A stretch of 7,363 bases of DNA, from the NCBI GenBank assembly GCA_963578625.1, contig CAUZEO010000268.1, positions 1 to 7,363 on the forward strand, written 5' to 3'. The notes beneath the pieces were generated by a model that was given only the letters and a program-made list of their open reading frames with translations, did no database searches and had not been told where the DNA came from. A program made the translations under genes and the position numbers. Below, piece by piece: positions 6,376 to 7,363 of this stretch. The DNA comes from CAUZEO01 sp963578625 (GTDB lineage: Bacteria > Verrucomicrobiota > Kiritimatiellia > SLOV01). The number at the start of each line of letters is the position of its first letter. Position 1 is the stretch's first letter.

Positions 6376-6698
6376 AAGGAACCACCTGCGTTCGCCGCGG
6401 AGGGCGAGTTCCCCTGCCTCCGGCACAACAATTTCGAGCCTCGACTCACTCGTCGCGTTTATCTTCAGTTCGACATATGCTCCGACTTCTCCGATCATTC
6501 TTGCACGGCGTAAGAGTGTAGTAAAGCGATCATCCCATGGGGCTGAACCGGATACAGATATGGAACACGGCGGGCGCGTGCCGGAGTCGCCCTCCACCTC
6601 CGGGGGTGTGGCGCGCGCAAAGAGTCGAAAAGAGCCCGGGAAATATCGTCGTGTCGATGCGCTGAATCGGCTATATCCAATCACCGAAAGGCGCAGTC
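6376..6698. other. Divergent intergenic region with a GC-rich imperfect inverted repeat
   Basis: These 323 bp separate the lipoprotein gene (minus) from the gene at 6699 (plus). No convincing sigma70 promoter is seen. A weak minus-strand pair, TTTACT and AAGAAT with 17 nt between (about 6527-6499), would give a long leader for the lipoprotein gene. CCGGAG (6581-6586) and CTCCGG (6598-6603) are complementary, flanked by GCGCG (6574-6578) and CGCGC (6612-6616), making a possible imperfect hairpin about 80 nt before the plus-strand gene. Its role is unknown. The short open frames here look like chance. Confidence 0.4.
6382..6387 (-). promoter_or_regulatory. Ribosome binding site (AGGTGG) fixing the lipoprotein start
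   Basis: AGGTGG on the minus strand stands 6 nt before the ATG at 6375. Together with the signal peptide and lipobox that follow, it rules out the longer in-frame start at 6684. Confidence 0.6.
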
Positions 6699-7363
6699 AT
6701 GAAACCACTACACTGGAATATCGAAGAACCCTTCACGTTCAACTGGCGCGGCGAGTACGTTTATTTGGATTTGCCCAGCCATATTGCGGAGCAGGGTGCG
6801 CGTGACATTCGTTCGGTGACTGATCCAGGAGGGCGCCGGACGGCGGCCCAGTTCGATCCCGAACGCAATGCGCTGGCCGTACGTATCGATCTCGCCGCGG
6901 ACAGCTCACTTGAGTTGATCGCGTCAGACGAACCGGCTGAATCGACGGGCCTCCACGTGGAAACCCGGTCCGGGGTTCATGTGCTGCGAAATGGCCGAAT
7001 GTCCATAGCCCTGGCAAGCGAAGCCATTGTGGTCGATGCGGACGATCGCTGGATCGTCACCGGACCTATTGCCTTTGTGGAAGGACCTGACACGATACCC
7101 CGGTGCGCCAGTCGACTGGTCGTGAAAAAGTCACCTTTTCTTGAGCATGACCGCAGATGCATCAGCCACGTCAATGCTGAAAAAATCGCCGCCGAGGAAC
7201 GCATACCTACGGTTGAGATTCATCTCGACGAGATCGGCGAGGTCTTCATTCGGTACCACTATGTTTTAAAGCTTTTCAGCGGCCGAACCTACCGTTTCTG
7301 CGCCACCCTGATGGCGGATGACCCGGTACTTTACGTGACCGAGGAGACCGATCTCGGTCATGA
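6699..7363 (+). CDS. Unrecognised beta-rich protein (partial, C-terminus off the window)
   Basis: The frame from ATG 6699 stays open to the right edge: 221 complete codons plus two bases. GAAAGG lies 7 nt before the start. The product begins MKPLHWNIEEPFTFNWRGEY and shows no signal peptide, lipobox or membrane segment, so it would be cytoplasmic unless exported another way. Predicted strands alternate throughout, with segments such as GVHVLRNGRMSIALASE, DRWIVTGPIAFVEG, VEIHLDEIGEVFIRYHYVLK and GRTYRFCATLMADDPVLYVTEE. The order (short beta domain, an RNGR-type strand, then a second beta-sandwich with a G-x-x-Y repeat) is reminiscent of the N-terminal domains of large polysaccharide lyase- or hydrolase-like proteins, of the YetA/PcRGLX kind. 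I regard this only as a suggestion. No catalytic residues can be placed because the expected catalytic part is outside the window. It diverges from the lipoprotein gene and may share regulation with it. Confidence 0.75.
   Translation, partial: MKPLHWNIEEPFTFNWRGEYVYLDLPSHIAEQGARDIRSVTDPGGRRTAAQFDPERNALAVRIDLAADSSLELIASDEPAESTGLHVETRSGVHVLRNGRMSIALASEAIVVDADDRWIVTGPIAFVEGPDTIPRCASRLVVKKSPFLEHDRRCISHVNAEKIAAEERIPTVEIHLDEIGEVFIRYHYVLKLFSGRTYRFCATLMADDPVLYVTEETDLGH

Noticed and set aside
6376..6684. Upstream extension of the lipoprotein frame to 6684
   Set aside because: The extension would bury the signal peptide and lipobox inside the protein, while AGGTGG supports the start at 6375.

Overview
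The window is GC-rich bacterial DNA. The clearest hint of the organism is a set of three tandem prepilin-like genes. They carry an N-terminal FTLIELLVVIAII-type cleavage/methylation helix and, in the two complete copies, the C-terminal H-X9-DG motif. That architecture is typical of Planctomycetota, Verrucomicrobiota, Lentisphaerota, Hydrogenedentota and related groups, which carry many such paralogs per genome. A lipoprotein with a lipobox and a secreted carbohydrate-active protein fit a Gram-negative polysaccharide degrader of that kind. I cannot name a genus.

Layout. (1) 1-1885, minus strand: three tandem prepilin-like paralogs, read from right to left: 1885-1130, 1078-323, and 293 running off the left edge. 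Gaps of 51 and 29 bp suggest one operon. The two complete copies are both 251 residues and align without gaps, with about 39 differences by eye. A perfect 10-bp inverted repeat lies just before the middle gene and covers its likely ribosome binding site. (2) 1886-2274: a divergent intergenic region with no convincing gene and only weak promoter candidates. (3) 2275-5433, plus strand: a 1052-residue exported protein joining a formylglycine-generating-enzyme-like (SUMF1) domain to a GH95-like (alpha/alpha)6 glycoside hydrolase module. This is the most notable gene here. (4) 5437-6375, minus strand: a 312-residue lipoprotein of unknown function, converging on gene 3 with 3 bp between the stop codons. 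(5) 6376-6698: a second divergent intergenic region. (6) 6699 to the right edge, plus strand: the first 221 codons of a beta-rich protein I do not recognise.

How the genes may work together (inference). The SUMF1-GH95-like protein probably acts in the periplasm or outside the cell on a glycan, perhaps a fucosylated or related polymer. The lipoprotein and the partial protein at the right edge may belong to the same glycan-processing neighbourhood, but nothing in the sequence proves this. The prepilin-like proteins would be displayed by, or be part of, a type IV pilus or type II secretion-like system. No sulfatase, transporter, regulator, tRNA, rRNA, CRISPR array or transposase is visible.
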